From: Cochliopodium minus
Taxonomy: Eukaryota > Discosea > Himatismenida > Cochliopodiidae
Length of the DNA: 51,438 nt
Direction of reading: 5' to 3'
Assembly (NCBI GenBank): GCA_024220525.1
Contig: JAMYWO010000027.1
Location: forward strand, 71,712 to 123,149
In this document: positions 10,822 to 22,505 of the stretch, piece after piece
How positions within the stretch are numbered: position 1 is the first letter of the stretch
How the letters are laid out: each line of letters begins with the position of its first letter
Position numbers and translations under genes: made by a program
The notes under the pieces: model-generated
Databases searched by the model: none
The model's input: only the letters and a program-made list of their open reading frames with translations
What the model was told of the DNA's origin: nothing

Positions 10822-12053
10822 ATGAGCAAAAAAAATAGTGCACAATATAGGATTGCAATTATGGGTGATGGTTCAGTTGGTAAACAAAAAAAAAAATTCT
10901 TTTTAAAATTTTCAAGAATCTTTATTTTTCGAAAAATTTTTATTTATATTATTCATACGTTAAAATATAACGAATATATTATTTATATTGAAACCACATT
11001 TATTCAAAAGGGAAAACATCTATCACTTTAAAATATTGTCACAATAAATTTCAAGAAGAATATGATCCTACGGTATAAATTTTTTTTTTTAATTTTAATA
11101 TACTCTTTTATTTCTTTTTTTTTTTTTGATTGATATAGATCGAAGATTCTTATACAAGAGAAATAACTGTGGATGGAAAAACAACATTGATCGAAATATT
11201 GTAACATAAAAAAAATTTAAAATAAACTCTTAAATTTGAGAATTTTATTTATATTGAACAAAAATTAATCAATTCAAAGGGATACAGGTAAATTATTTCA
11301 ATTTAAAATCGAATTACAAGGATATATAATCATATATTTGATAATGAAGATTAAAAATTTATAAAAGATAGAAAATATTATAATCAAACCAGTCTTAAAT
11401 CAATCATTAAATGATTGTTTTTTTGTTATATATAAGCTGGACAAGATGATTTCAAAACATTGAGACCGAATTGGATAAGAAGATCAAATGCATATATTCT
11501 GACTTACAGCATAACATCTAAATTGACTTTTGGAAATCTAGATGGATTTTATAAGGTAAGAAAAACACAAAAAAAGATTTGCTTTAAATAAAAAATTTCC
11601 CCTTATGATTTTCATAAATTCCTCACAAAAATAATATCTATAATATGCCACATTAATCTTCCATTTTAATTGAATATATTTCTTTCGGATATTCGAATAA
11701 ATAATTCCGATAAAGAAATTTTTTTTAATTTTCATTTCAACACCTATATCTTCACATAATCATCCTTTTTACTTTTTTTTTTTGTATTTATGCTTCTTTC
11801 CTTTTAGGATATCGTCAAAGTGAAACCTAAACCAATCACTTTAGTGGTAGGAAACAAAAAAGATCTCCCCACCCCACGTGAAGTAACATTTGAAGAAGGA
11901 AACAATTTCGCCAAAGATATCGATTCCGAGTATTTAGAAGTGAGTGCTAAAACAGGTGAGGGTGTCACGGATGCTTTCACCAAAATAGTTCAAAAATTAA
12001 TGTCCTCTGAAGGTGATTCCAATCAAGAGGGTGGTTGTTGTATAATTTATTAA
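10822..12053 (+). CDS. Ras-family small GTPase
   Basis: Exons 10822-10879, 11011-11072, 11139-11200, 11280-11287, 11437-11555 and 11808-12053. The protein carries all G boxes: P-loop GDGSVGKTS, switch I YDPTIEDSY with the effector Thr, DTAGQDD in switch II, NKKD, and SAKTGEGV. It ends in Gly-Gly-Cys-Cys-Ile-Ile-Tyr, a double-Cys C-terminus suited to prenylation (CIIY CAAX-like), so it should act as a membrane-bound switch. Length (about 184 residues) is normal for Ras. The effector and insert regions are Ras/Rap-like rather than Rab- or Rho-like; the closest subfamily is not clear. The fourth exon is an 8-nt microexon that supplies the Asp-Thr of DTAG; without it the frame and the GTPase site are lost. 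Confidence 0.93.
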
Positions 12054-12185
12054 TATAAAAAACACATATATAAAAACACAAAAAATCTGGAAAAAAATTT
12101 TTTTAAAAAAAAAAAACAAGAGGAACGGAAATAAATTTATTTTATAAAAAAAAAAGTTTTTTATTTGTTTTTTTATTATCAGTTT

Positions 12186-13636
12186 TTAAATCATACAAAA
12201 ATAAATAGAGGTAGAAGTCGATAACATACAAGTAGTATGTGTGTCATCAGGAACGAAACAAACGTCCTCAATTTTGGACTCTTGTTGGAAGCGGTGGATA
12301 AATCTGTAGTGATCATTGCTGGTGTCTTTTCTCAACACGAAAAGATCAAAGATTCCCGCCAAAGAAAAAATGTTCTCGTTAGTCTTGTTCCACTTGAAAG
12401 AGTGGTTCTCTTGTAGAGATTTATTAGGAGGGTTAAAGTTTGTTTCGGGTCTTCGAAGATCCCACAACAAATATTCCTATTTTAAAATAATTTTGAATTA
12501 ATTCTTGTAAATGATAAAAAATTTTTTTTTTTTTTACATTTGGTGTTGCGGATCCTATAAAGTTGTTGTTTTTCGCATTCCAATCAGAAGAGATAATGTC
12601 TTTTTGATGGTTTTTGTTCAAAAGACTCATACTTACAAGGGCAGTTCTTCCGTTGCTTCTAAGATCATACAACATGTTGGAATTTGCAGTACCAATCCTT
12701 TTTAGTTCAAAAAAAGCTAATCTTTTGGATTCTTTTTAAAATTTTTTTTTTTTACATTAGTTGATCAGGTTTATTCCAAACGAGAGAATGAGGTGTTACA
12801 TTTACATTAAATGATGAGATTTCAGTTTCTTAATTCAAAGAAATTAAAAAAAATTTGAAAATTCTTTTTCTTTTTTTTATACCCACTGTGTAATCCCATA
12901 TTTTTAACATTTGATCATCAGATATTGAGGATAATCTATTTCCTTGTGATCCCATCTGATTGATATAATCAGTATGTCCATTCAACACCATTTTGTTGTT
13001 TGGAGAATTAATATTGGAGGCATTTATGTTGATAACATTGATCACATGTGAGGAATCTGATACTGCCAATAGATCTGAAGAGAGATATTTGATGTTGTGG
13101 AGATGTGTATCAAATTCTATTTTCTTTTTCAAATCTACAACATATTTCACTTCTTCGTTTTGTTTGGGTTCTATCTTGAATAGATACAGATCATTCTCAT
13201 TACCTTTGAAATAGTAAAAGCAAAATATAAATTTTTATTTGTAAATAATTGATGCTTAATCATTTGATGGATTTAAAGTATAGATTGAATAATGTTATTT
13301 TAACATTTTATAGTGTTTTTTATTTGTGAATGTTGTTTAATATAAAAGCATATATTTAGGGATATCCAAAAATATTACAACAGTTGAAAATTTGTTAGAC
13401 TTTATATCCGCTAACAAAGTTGTAATATTTGGACATGTCTAGCATATATTCCGTTTTATAAAATATATTCCAAAATTTTTACCAAAACAAAGATTTATCT
13501 CTCCATTATTATTGGATTTGATGGAATCAATATGCGAAAAATTAGAATTTTCAAAGCCAACAATTTTATCCAATGAAATAAAATTAAAATCATTCTGTGT
13601 AATATCGAAACTACTGATAGAATCACTCATGATCAT
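12186..13636 (-). CDS. Nucleoporin Nup37 homologue (WD40)
   Basis: Six exons read leftward from the ATG at 13636 (a second ATG lies at 13630) to the stop at 12186. WD40 blades are recognisable: MVLNGHTDYINQMGSQGN, then SSISDDQMLKIWDY, MLYDLRSNG, SSDWNAKNNNFIGSATPN, EYLLWDLRRPE and FKWNKTNENIFSLAG. The order and spacing (GHTDYIN; SDWxxKNNxFxG; LLWD; FRWSxxNENLF) follow Nup37, a beta-propeller of the Nup107-160 (Y) complex of the nuclear pore and kinetochore. The first intron holds a short inverted-repeat element at 13359-13440. All phases match, so the gene looks intact. Another small WD40 protein is possible but the C-terminal half is Nup37-like throughout. Confidence 0.75.
13359..13440. mobile_element. 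MITE-like inverted-repeat element, copy 1
   Basis: 82-bp fold-back sequence in the first intron of the Nup37 gene. The ends are near-perfect inverted repeats (GGGATATCCAAAAATATTAC against the complement of GTTGTAATATTTGGACATGTC), and an inner pair GTTAG/CTAAC extends the hairpin. It is flanked by TA on both sides, which suits Tc1/mariner-type insertion. A second copy lies at 44057-44144. Confidence 0.7.
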
Positions 13637-13841
13637 GAGAAATAAATATCAATCAAATGTCGAAGAATGGCGCTTTTTTTTTTTATATTTGTCAATTATT
13701 TTATAATTAAAATCTTTTTGAATTTATTAAGTAAACCATTTCATCTCATTTTTTAGAGTATAAAAATGAAAACATAAGAATCATTTTTTTAGAAATTGAT
13801 TTTTATTCAAAAAAAGGGAATTCAAATCATTCTGTTGAAAT

Positions 13842-14297
13842 TCAATTGCTGAAAGTAAAAGCAAGGATGATCAAGAGGAGCAACAAAGAAGGAAATAAAA
13901 GAGCTCCACTGTTCAAACAGCTTCCAGAAGTGCAAGTAGCAGAGCCAGAACATTGTGGAGAATCGAGATTATTGACAGCCACTGTCTTACCAGTTTTTAT
14001 AGCTTGGAAATTATCACCACCAAAATTAAAGGAAGCAGTGGAGGAATTTGTAGAGCTCAAATTGAATTGGATGGTTGTGGTTGTTGTACCTCCACATTGT
14101 CCTGAAAGAGGTGATATAATGGTTACTGCTAACCCACTTTGTTCCACATTTACTTTCCCTGAGAGACAACAACATGATGCTGTGCTGCATCCACCATTGA
14201 CATTATAGCTCCCTGCCCAATTAACTGTTCCATCTCTTGCAGGGTTTTTGCAGAAAATAAGAGAGATGAAGAGAGTGAAGAGAAAAAAGAATTTCAT
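13842..14297 (-). CDS. Secreted, GPI-anchored Cys/Ser/Thr-rich protein
   Basis: Intronless 151-residue ORF. It starts MKFFFLFTLFISLIFC, a signal peptide. The mature part has Cys clusters (GGCSTASCCCLSG, GQCGG, PQCSGSATCTSGSCLNSG), a Thr run (GTTTTTTIQF type) and many Ser/Thr/Asn residues suited to glycosylation. The last 18 residues are a hydrophobic helix (LLFPSLLLLLIILAFTFSN) preceded by small residues (NSGA), the layout of a GPI-attachment signal. Expected place is the cell surface. It sits between Nup37 and kanadaptin on the same strand with no functional tie. No catalytic motif is visible. Confidence 0.7.
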   Translation of the reverse strand: MKFFFLFTLFISLIFCKNPARDGTVNWAGSYNVNGGCSTASCCCLSGKVNVEQSGLAVTIISPLSGQCGGTTTTTIQFNLSSTNSSTASFNFGGDNFQAIKTGKTVAVNNLDSPQCSGSATCTSGSCLNSGALLFPSLLLLLIILAFTFSN

Positions 14298-14740
14298 TTT
14301 TTATTATACTTTTTAATTTTTTTTTTTTTTTTTTTTCATACTTTATGAATAATATATTTTTTATTTTGTTCAAAAAAAATCATATCATAATTTATAAATT
14401 TTATAAATTTTTTAAATCATTTCATAATATTTTTTTTTTAACCTTTTTAAATTGAGAATTATTTAAGTATATAACCCTCATGGGCAATGTTTTAGAGTGG
14501 TGAGAATTATTGGGAAGTCTAGTTTTTATTTTATTTGGAGAAGAAATAAAGAAAAAAAGTAAAAAATCATATCATTTCATAAAATCATCAAAAAACCCAA
14601 AAAATTTTTTCAAAAAGAACTATCACCCCCTACTCCATTTGCGTTTGTGAAAAATTAAATTTGAGTATCAATCATATTTGGTAAATAAAATAAATCTAAA
14701 TTGAATTGAGAATAATCAGATTTTACTGTTAAAAATAAAT
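14298..14740. other. Intergenic region, nothing recognised
   Basis: AT-rich, unique sequence upstream of the GPI-protein gene and downstream of kanadaptin (both on the minus strand). A slightly less AT-rich stretch near 14470-14520 has no recognisable motif. Confidence 0.35.
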
Positions 14741-17088
14741 TTAATAACCATATTTCTCATTTAATTTTGTTTTTCCATCTCCACTTTGTCCTTTGGGAGC
14801 AACCCAATTACTAAACTTGTTATCATCATCAAAATCGTTGTTTTCATTGCCATGGTTCTGATTATTAGAAAAGAGGACATCCTTAGAAGGACCCTTCACT
14901 TTCCTCTTCTTTTTCTTTTGTTTTTTCTCTTTCTTATCACTGGACAAACTAGAAGAAGTAAATAAAGGAAGTGAAGAAGGTTTTTTATCAGAATCTTCGT
15001 TAAAAAAAGAATCAATTTTCTCGTTTATTTCGTTGTTCTTTTCTATTTGTATGTTTTCATTAGTTTTTTCAATAGTGAGAGAGGAACTTTCTTTAGGTGG
15101 ATCTTTTCTTTTGTTGAGGGAGACTTTGTCAAGAGTAGGTGTTACAAACTCGATCAGTTTTTCGGTTTTGGATATTTCCGCAAGGAGTGAGTTATACTCA
15201 TTTTCCAACTTTGTTTTTTCTTCGTTGTTCAGAGAATTGTAATTGTTTTTCATGAATGAATCCAAATCATCATCATTTTCATCAATTTTTTTTAGATTTT
15301 CTCCTTTATTTTTTTTTAGAAAAAAAAAAACAAAATAAAAAAGATTAAAAAGTAAATAAATCTTTTAAAAAATCAAATAATGATCATAAAAATTCTTTTT
15401 ACCAGAAAATTTAGACAGCTTTTGTTCCAATAGTTTTTTTTTTTCTTCCAAGTCCACCCTCTTCAACTTCAAAGTATCTAAATTATCAGTTTTGACAACC
15501 TTTTTTTGAGATTTCTTCTTTTTCACTTCATCAAACTCGTCACTATCATCGTTGGGGTTAATTTCATCGAATTTTTTGACGTCCTTGGCCAGTCCTCCAT
15601 TGTCATTGTCCACATTTTCACTATTATCTTCGTCTTCGCCTGAATCATCCGAGTCTGATGAGTGTTTTTCGTTTTGTTCCTCTTTAAATATGAATAAATA
15701 AATCAGCAATTAAGAAATAAACATTAAAAATAGAGATAAAAATAAAACAAGTTTTAAAAATAAAATAAAATAAAATAAAATAAATAAAATAAATAAAATA
15801 AAAAAAAATAAAATAAAATAAAAATTCCTTAATTAAAATGAATAAATTATAAAAATTACGTAATAAATCAACTAATGATTTGGGTTTGTTTTTCTCATTA
15901 AAAACTTTTTTCTTTCTTTTGTTTCTGTTATTATTTTGAGCTATCAAAAATTGTTCGGCATCCTCCACGCTTCCCGAAAACATCAGTCTTTGTTCTTCAG
16001 AGATAATGTTGGCCTTGCTTTTCTCTTCTTTCAACTGTTTTTCCTCCAATTTTTTTTTTGCGTTTGGATCTTCCCTTTCTTGGATTCCTTGCACCACATA
16101 ATCTTTTTTTTTTAATAAAAATTAAAAATTTATTTTTAATTTAAATCTTCAAATTTTTATTTATTAATATTTAGTTTTTTATTTAAAAACGAAATTATTC
16201 TGTATCACATTTTCTATTAATTATATTTTTTTTTTATTTTTATTTTTATTTTTTATTTATTTTATTATACCTCTTGTTGATTCCCCAAATTTGATGTGAT
16301 CGCCATGATGGAGTTTGATGTATTGTTTGGAGGGGACCCTCTTTTTGTTGAGAAAAGTTCCGTTTCTGGAAAAATCGTAAACGAAGCTCTCCTCTTTTCT
16401 GTTTTGTATCACACAATGTTGTCTTGAAATAGAATCGTGTAATGTTTGAAAATCACAAAAAGATTCTTTACCTTTATTTTTGAAATTAGATTTGAATTGT
16501 AAAAATAAATATTTAATGATAATTCTTATTTGAATTCAAAATATGGATCAATTGAAAATTGGAATGAAAACAAAATTTAATTCCATAAAGAAATATTCAA
16601 GAAAAATTATGAATTCTTCCCAATTTTTTTTTGATCTTTGTTTAATTTGATGTGAAAATATTCTTATATTTGGAGTATGATGGGTTTATAATTTCAATTG
16701 AATGAATATATCAGATTCGGATTCTATTCATTTTTTTGAGATTATATCTCATATTTAATCATAAAACGGTCATTTTAAAGATATATTGATTGTTTGTGAG
16801 TAAATATTTGAGTAAATGGGAATATTTGAATATTTGGTTTAAAAAGATTTTTTTTCTTTTGTAAAAGTAAGTATGAAATGAAATTGATATACCAAAAAGA
16901 TAACAAGATTTATGAGATAAATCTAATCTTTCAATTATAATTCCTCCTTTTATCACTTCCAATATGAAAGGATAATCTGATTTTTCTCCCCAAAAAGGTT
17001 CTTTATAGATTAATTCTTCATTATTATTATTGTTGCTTGATAAATTTGTGGGTTTTGGAGCAATAAATTCCAAATTTTCTTCTTCCAT
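14741..17088 (-). CDS. Kanadaptin (SLC4A1AP) homologue, FHA-domain nuclear protein
   Basis: Five exons from the ATG at 17088 to the stop at 14741. N-terminus: acidic start, then YKEPFWGEKSDYPFILEVIKGG, as in kanadaptin just before its FHA domain. FHA exon (about 16269-16472): SISRQHCVIQNR, SFVYDFSRNGTFLNKKRV, LHHGDHIKFGESTR, with the phosphothreonine-binding Ser-Arg-x-His and Asn-Gly intact. Downstream come a Lys/Glu helix, an Asp/Ser-rich acidic stretch, a coiled-coil-like segment and the family's closing block, KGQSGDGKTKLNEKYGY. Kanadaptin is a nuclear protein linked in other eukaryotes to splicing or mRNA export factors. Introns near the start are complex; the one near 15720-15830 is simple A/T sequence. 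Confidence 0.88.
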
Positions 17089-17298
17089 TTTTTTTTTGAT
17101 TTGTTTTCGTTTTTTTGAAAAATTAAATATATTTAAAACAAAACAAAAGGATTTTTGAAAGAAAGATTCTGAATAGAAAAAAAAAGAAAAAAAAAGTGAA
17201 AGGTCAAGAGATCCAAACAAAAGATAATGAATTTGTAAAAGAAAGCAAACAAAGTAAATTAACAAAATAACGATGTGATCAAATAAAGAAAGAAAAAA

Positions 17299-17585
17299 GG
17301 TTTATGTATTGAGTACTCCAACCATTAGAGTGTTCCTCAAAGGTGTTATCTTCGATCAATTCAACGATGAGCTTTTTCCCTGCTTCGTTTCCGACCTAAG
17401 GCATTACAACTCTAATTATCACCCTGGTTACCTCAAAAACTTCCGTTAAGACAACCATAGTGTCATCGAATTACAGAAGGCACCCTCTCAACAGAACAAA
17501 AATCTCTAACATTTAGAGTATCAATACACATTCCTAGTCCTCATAGTCTTCCTTTCGGATTACAGAAAAACTTTTACATTTTTCC
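17299..17585 (-). ncRNA. Signal recognition particle (7SL) RNA
   Basis: Read on the minus strand this region has the SRP54-binding helix 8 core GGTCGGAAACGAAGCAGG (17379-17396), a match to the universal eukaryotic motif GGTCGGAAACGGAGCAGG including the GGAA tetraloop. Upstream is CTGTAATCCGAAAGG (about 17551-17565), like the conserved UGUAAU of the Alu domain. The central strands pair as helix 5: GTATTGATACTC near 17526 with GAGTACTCAATAC near 17305. A T6 run at 17293-17298 is a suitable Pol III terminator. Length of about 285-290 nt is normal. The 5' end is placed only to within 10-15 nt. The RNA scaffolds SRP, which targets signal-peptide proteins to the ER. Confidence 0.88.
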
Positions 17586-18110
17586 AGACACAGAACCAAA
17601 ATAACAAATAACAATAATTTAAAAACATAAACCAAAAAAAAACTTTTAAACAAAAATAAAAGGGTTTTTTCAAAAAAAATAAAAAAAGAACTTTAAAATT
17701 TTGGAAAATAAAAAGAGAAACACTGATTTGGAAGTGATTCTTGTAACCTGAATTATTTTTCACTTCTTTGATCAAAATTTAAAAAAATAAAATATATCAC
17801 TGATTAATAAAAAATAAATTATTTATATAAATTTATTTGCAACACTTGTTTGGTTTAAAAATACACTTGTTTGATTGAAAAAAAAACACATTTGTTCTTT
17901 TTTGAAAAATTAATTACTATTTCCTGATTATTTTATTGTTAAGAGTTTATAATTTGTTGGTTTTTCTTAATTCTTCTAAAACAAGATAAAACTATTGAAA
18001 GATGTTTGAATTTTAAAACTTTTTTGAAGAGAAAAAGGAAAAGAATTTACAATAAAACAAGGATTTGAATTATTTGAGAAAAAAAAAAATATAAAATTTT
18101 TTTTTTATAA
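17586..18110. other. Intergenic region between RNA genes
   Basis: AT-rich unique sequence. It should hold the upstream promoter of the SRP RNA (to its right on the minus strand), but no TATA or PSE-like element can be named. ORFs here are hydrophobic by-products of T-rich sequence. Confidence 0.4.
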
Positions 18111-18186
18111 AATGATCAGATTTTGTAAAGTCAATCAACATGTCTAGATTTAGACTGGGGCGACATTAACTATCATCACTTTCATT
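18111..18186 (-). ncRNA. C/D box snoRNA candidate
   Basis: On the minus strand: terminal stem AATGA/TCATT (18182-18186 with 18111-18115), C box GTGATGA (18173-18179) and D box CTGA (18116-18119), total 76 nt. The stretch between the C box and the weak internal D'-like CTAA contains CGCCCCAGTC, which is complementary to GACTGGGGCG, a conserved LSU rRNA segment in the peptidyl-transferase domain. This fits a 2'-O-methylation guide. The D' and C' boxes are imperfect. It stands alone between the SRP RNA and the CAP-Gly gene, so it would be independently transcribed. Confidence 0.55.
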
Positions 18187-18476
18187 ATTATAAATTTTAT
18201 TCAAAATAATATCAAAAAGATAAAAAAGTATTTCCACAAAATTTATTTCTTGATAATTAATACAAAATCAAAGAAAAGAGGAAAAATTTTTTATCTTTTT
18301 TTAATCTTGATATTACTTTTCAGAAAAGCCCAAAGAGAAAAACATAAAGCCCAAATAAATATACTTTTTTTTTTTTTATATTTTAATATTTAAAAATTCT
18401 AACTGAAAAATAAAAAACTTTAAAAATAAAAAATTTTGTTTCTCTACAAAACAATAGGATAGAGAAAGAAAAAAAA

Positions 18477-20780
18477 ATGATTTTGATCAATAGTAAAGTA
18501 AAGATAGAAGGGAATGAACATATGGGTTCTGGGATTGTTGTAAGAATCAAATTTAAATTTATATTCCCTCTTTAAATTCAAAAAATGAATAATTTTCTTC
18601 TTCAAAGAGATATATAGGAGAAATAGAAGGAATGCAAGGCAATTTTGTTGGAATTGAATTAAATGAAAAAAAGGGAAGAAATGATGGTAAAAATTAAAGT
18701 GAATCAAATTAAATAGAAAAATTATAATAATGGATTGAAGATGAAATTTATATGAATAAATTGTTATAATCAATCAAATATCAATTGATTTCCCAAAAAC
18801 TTTTTTTATTTTTGAAATTAAATAACCATATATCAAATAATATATAATGAAGGATCTGTGAAAGGAAAATCATATTTCATTTGCAGAAAAGATTATGGAA
18901 TATTTGCAAAATACACATCTGTAAAATTGGTAAAATAATAAAAATAAAAAAGAAATCAATTTGAAAGAAATTTCGATTTAAAAGATTTTTTTGATATTCA
19001 AATTAAATTTCAAATAAATTATTAATTCAGTTCAACGAAAACAATGACACACCAGAAACATTGAGGAAAGAGAAGAAAGGGATGACCATACCACAGATGT
19101 TGTCCAAGATAGTGTCAAGGTGCAAACTATTGATAACTGCGTTGAGGGCTTCAAATCACCCCGAAACAAAGCTTCAGTACCAAAAATTAAAGAAAAGAAT
19201 TGCAATCTTTTTCAAAAAATCAATGGAGGAAAATTCTAGTAACAAAAAAGATTTATTTATTTTTAAACATTTATATTTATTTTTGATTTTGAAATATTTT
19301 TATTTTTTATTTTGATTTTAACTCTTTTATTTTTTTCTTTTGATAATATTCTTCAACTTTTAAAATTTCATTTTGATTGAGAAAATACTTATTTTATTTT
19401 TAAGACGACAATAGCGAATATTACAAATCTTGCAAAACACTTTACGACTCTTTGAACACAATCAACGACTATTGTTACACGAACATAGGCAAAAAATATT
19501 TCAGGGACTTGGAGAAGATAAAGATGAGGGTGCGTGAAGACATCGCCAACTTTAAAAAAAATTATGCTCAATTAAACACCATCCAAAATGATAGTCAGAC
19601 AAATTCTTCTTCTACAAAGGTAAAAATAAAGTGAATATAATAAAAAAATAAAAATAAAAATAAATAAAATAAAAATAAAAATTCAGTAATAAAATAAATT
19701 TGATAAATTTGATAAATGGTAATAATTATATTTAAATTACAAAATTAATTGTTCAAAAAAAAAGATAATGATAGAAAACCTCAAAAAGACAGTGAACGAA
19801 GAAGAAATGAAAGGAGAAACCGAACGCATCAAACAAAGCGTCTCCAAAATGGAAGAGATGGTGCAAAAAAACTACATAGGAGATGAAATCCTCTCCAAAC
19901 CCACCATAACCATCTCCCGCTCGAGAATAAACGAATTCTTATCTCCGTTTTTATCTCTCAAACCTCCGCTTTGGAGTTGTTTGATAAGTGGAGAAACTCT
20001 TTGTGGTTTGTCCTCTTGATTATAAGTTGAGGCGTTGTTTGTTGGATTTGAAGGTCAGCGCTTTTATTCCTTATTTCTTGTATTCTACCACTACTCAAAG
20101 CAGTAAATCTTTTTTTTACTGTTTTTAAATTAATAGTTTTGATATTTTTCAATATTTATAATTTATTTTATTTTATTTATTTTTATATTTAATTTTATAT
20201 ATTTTTTTATATTATTGTATTTTAAATTAATATTTTCATTTGGTTTAATTTTTTAAAAATATTTTTATTTTATTTATTTAAGTTATTTTTATTTTATTTT
20301 TTTTTATTTTCTAATTTTCATATTTTTGTTTTATTTTGTTTTTAAAATCAACAATTTTGTTTATTTTATTTTATTTTATTTTTAATTATTGGTTGATAAT
20401 TAATTTTTTGGAAATAAAAAGTGCATAAAGGAAAATAGGATTTAGAAAACAAAACAAAACAGAAATGGAGTTAAAAGAAGAAAGTGTTTCAACGAACAAT
20501 CATACAGTAACATGAAAGCCATCGCCTATGATGAAAATGACCTCTCCCTGCTCTCAAAGTATGTTAGAGGAAATTGAAGTGGACTCTCAAAAAACAAGTT
20601 CCTCTTGACAAAAACAATAAAAATGGTTACTCATTTTTTTTTATTTAAATAATTTTTATATTTTTATTTTTATTTTTATTTTTATTATTTTCTATTTTCT
20701 ATTTTTATTTTTATTTTTAAATTTTTATTTTATTTTTATTTTATTTTTATTTTTATTTTTATTTTATTTTTTTATTTTTA

Positions 20781-20811
<31 letters not shown>

Positions 20812-22505
20812 TTTATTTTCATTTATTTTATTATTTTTGTTATTATTTTCTTTTTCATACTTTATTTTTGTTTTATGTTTTTCATTTTGAATTTTTATTT
20901 ATTTTTGTTTTATAATTTTAATTAATTTTTTAGTTTTATTTTTTATATTTTTATTTTATTTTATTTTTTATTTTTATTTTGTTCACTTTTAGATATAAAT
21001 TTGTATCGATATCATCAGAGCGTCCATATGGGAGGACAAGATAGCAAAGGAGTTGAATGATTTCAGTGTAACTCAGCCTTCGACTCCCTCAAGACCAACT
21101 TCCCCATGCCCATTATTGGGAGCCAATCTCCACGAAAACAGATTTGGTAAAAATAAAAAATAATTTAAAAATAAAAAATGAAATGAAAATAATTTAAAAA
21201 TTTTGTAAATATTTTTTTAAAAAAAGATAAAAATAATTTTTAAAGATAAAATAATAATTTTAAAATAAATATTCTAATAATCAAATTTTTAATAATTAAT
21301 TAAATTTTAAAAATAAAATAAAAAATCTAGTAAAAAATCAAATAAAATAAAATAAATGAAAATAAAAATAAAAATAAATATTATTAAAATTAAAAAATTT
21401 TAAAAAAATAAAATATTTAAATAGTTGACACAAAATGCAAGATATTTACCTTCCACTTTACGTCATTTCCTACAAATTTGAAGAAATAAACCATGTATTC
21501 TTGGTGAATGGAGAAACAGGTGTTTGCACTGGTAAAAAAAAAATCTTTTTTCTTTTTAAGTTTCAAATTATTTTTTTGCCATTAGGATCTCGCCCATATG
21601 CCTTTAAATCTTCATTAATCAAAATAATTACATTCAATTATGTAAAAAAAATATTTTTTTTAATTTTTTTCTTAATTATTTTTTTGATTTCATTTTAAAA
21701 TTTTTTTTAATTTTTTTTTTGATTTCATTATTTTTTAATATTTTTGATTTCATTTTATTTTTTATTATTTTTTATTTATTTTAGTTCAACCAAAACAACA
21801 AATCGGAAATCAGAAAGGGAAGCGTGTTGAACAAAATTGCAAATTCAGAGATTTACGATCCTAACATCTACTACCTCACCTTTCCTCCATCTGATCAATA
21901 CTTGTTTTATAAATTTACTGGTATAAAAAACATTTTTAAACTTTTAATGTTTTAATTTTTCAATTTAAACTAAATTATTTCTTTTTCATTTTTTTATTTT
22001 ATTTTTTATTTCGATTTATTTTTTATTAAATAGGCACCATTTTGATCAGAAATAGTAGCAGCAAGAGTGTTACTCTCCAATCACAGAGAAGAGGCACTCC
22101 CAAGAAAGTAACTAGTGTTGCAAAAGACCAAGAAGAAGAATTCGCAGATTTCTCTGATATTGAATTCAATGGTACAGTGTATGGTAAAAAATAAAATAAA
22201 AATAATAAAAATAATAAAAATAATAAAAAATTAAAAATGAAAAATGAAAAATAAAAAATATTAAATTAAATTTTTTTTAAAGAAATGAAGCCAAATTCTA
22301 CTGAAGGTTTTGATTATGTTGGGGATTGGGTAATAGCAATCCTATTTGGTGAACATGGTAAGACAAGTTAAAATGAACAAAAAAAAACTTTAAAACTTTT
22401 TTAAAAATTTAAGACAAAATATCTGTACAATTGAACGATACAAATGGAGGGAAACTTTATTCTATCATATCTGATCATTTAGGGATGACCAAGCTCCATA
22501 TTTAA
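18477..22505 (+). CDS. CAP-Gly domain protein with coiled-coil middle and unknown C-terminal domain (frame breaks present)
   Basis: About 14 exons. Exons 1-3 (18477-18539, 18608-18686, 18853-18929) build a whole CAP-Gly domain: GSGIVRYIGEIEG, NFVGIELNEKKGRNDGSVKG, YFICRKDYGIFAKYTSVKL, so binding to EB1/tubulin C-terminal tails is expected. Exons at 19031-19238, 19405-19619 and 19765-20102 are helical and charged, likely coiled coil. Later exons (21442-21531, 21586-21641, 21785-21920, 22034-22183, 22283-22357, 22414-22505) include YLPLYVISYKF, VNGETGVCTGSRPY and a C-terminus DYVGDWVIAILFGEHDKIS that I do not recognise. The reading frame is interrupted near 19950, near 20015, within 20410-20620 and near 21000; two breaks lie at T-runs. 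Either assembly errors or a decaying gene. Confidence 0.6.
20640..20990 (+). repeat. Intronic T4-6A simple-sequence tract
   Basis: Intron in the distal half of the CAP-Gly gene made almost entirely of TTTTTA and TTTTA units with a few interruptions. The acceptor is near 20994. Confidence 0.7.

Noticed and set aside
13846-14208. 120-residue plus-strand ORF
   Set aside because: Exact antisense of the GPI-anchored protein, whose signal peptide and anchor signal are clear.
17340-17530. Peptide-like ORF on the plus strand (TPTIRVFLKGVIFDQF) and an Sm-like reading on the minus strand
   Set aside because: The same bases form the SRP RNA core and pairing; neither ORF has an ATG in a sound position.
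18444-18773. 109-residue hydrophobic ORF on the minus strand
   Set aside because: It is antisense to the first CAP-Gly exons, which make a complete domain on the plus strand.
969-20620. Reassignment of TGA to Trp
   Set aside because: Two in-frame TGAs (near 1044 and 20574) suggested it, but TGA ends oligopeptidase-neighbour, FAHD1 and kinase-tail genes properly and Trp uses TGG throughout.
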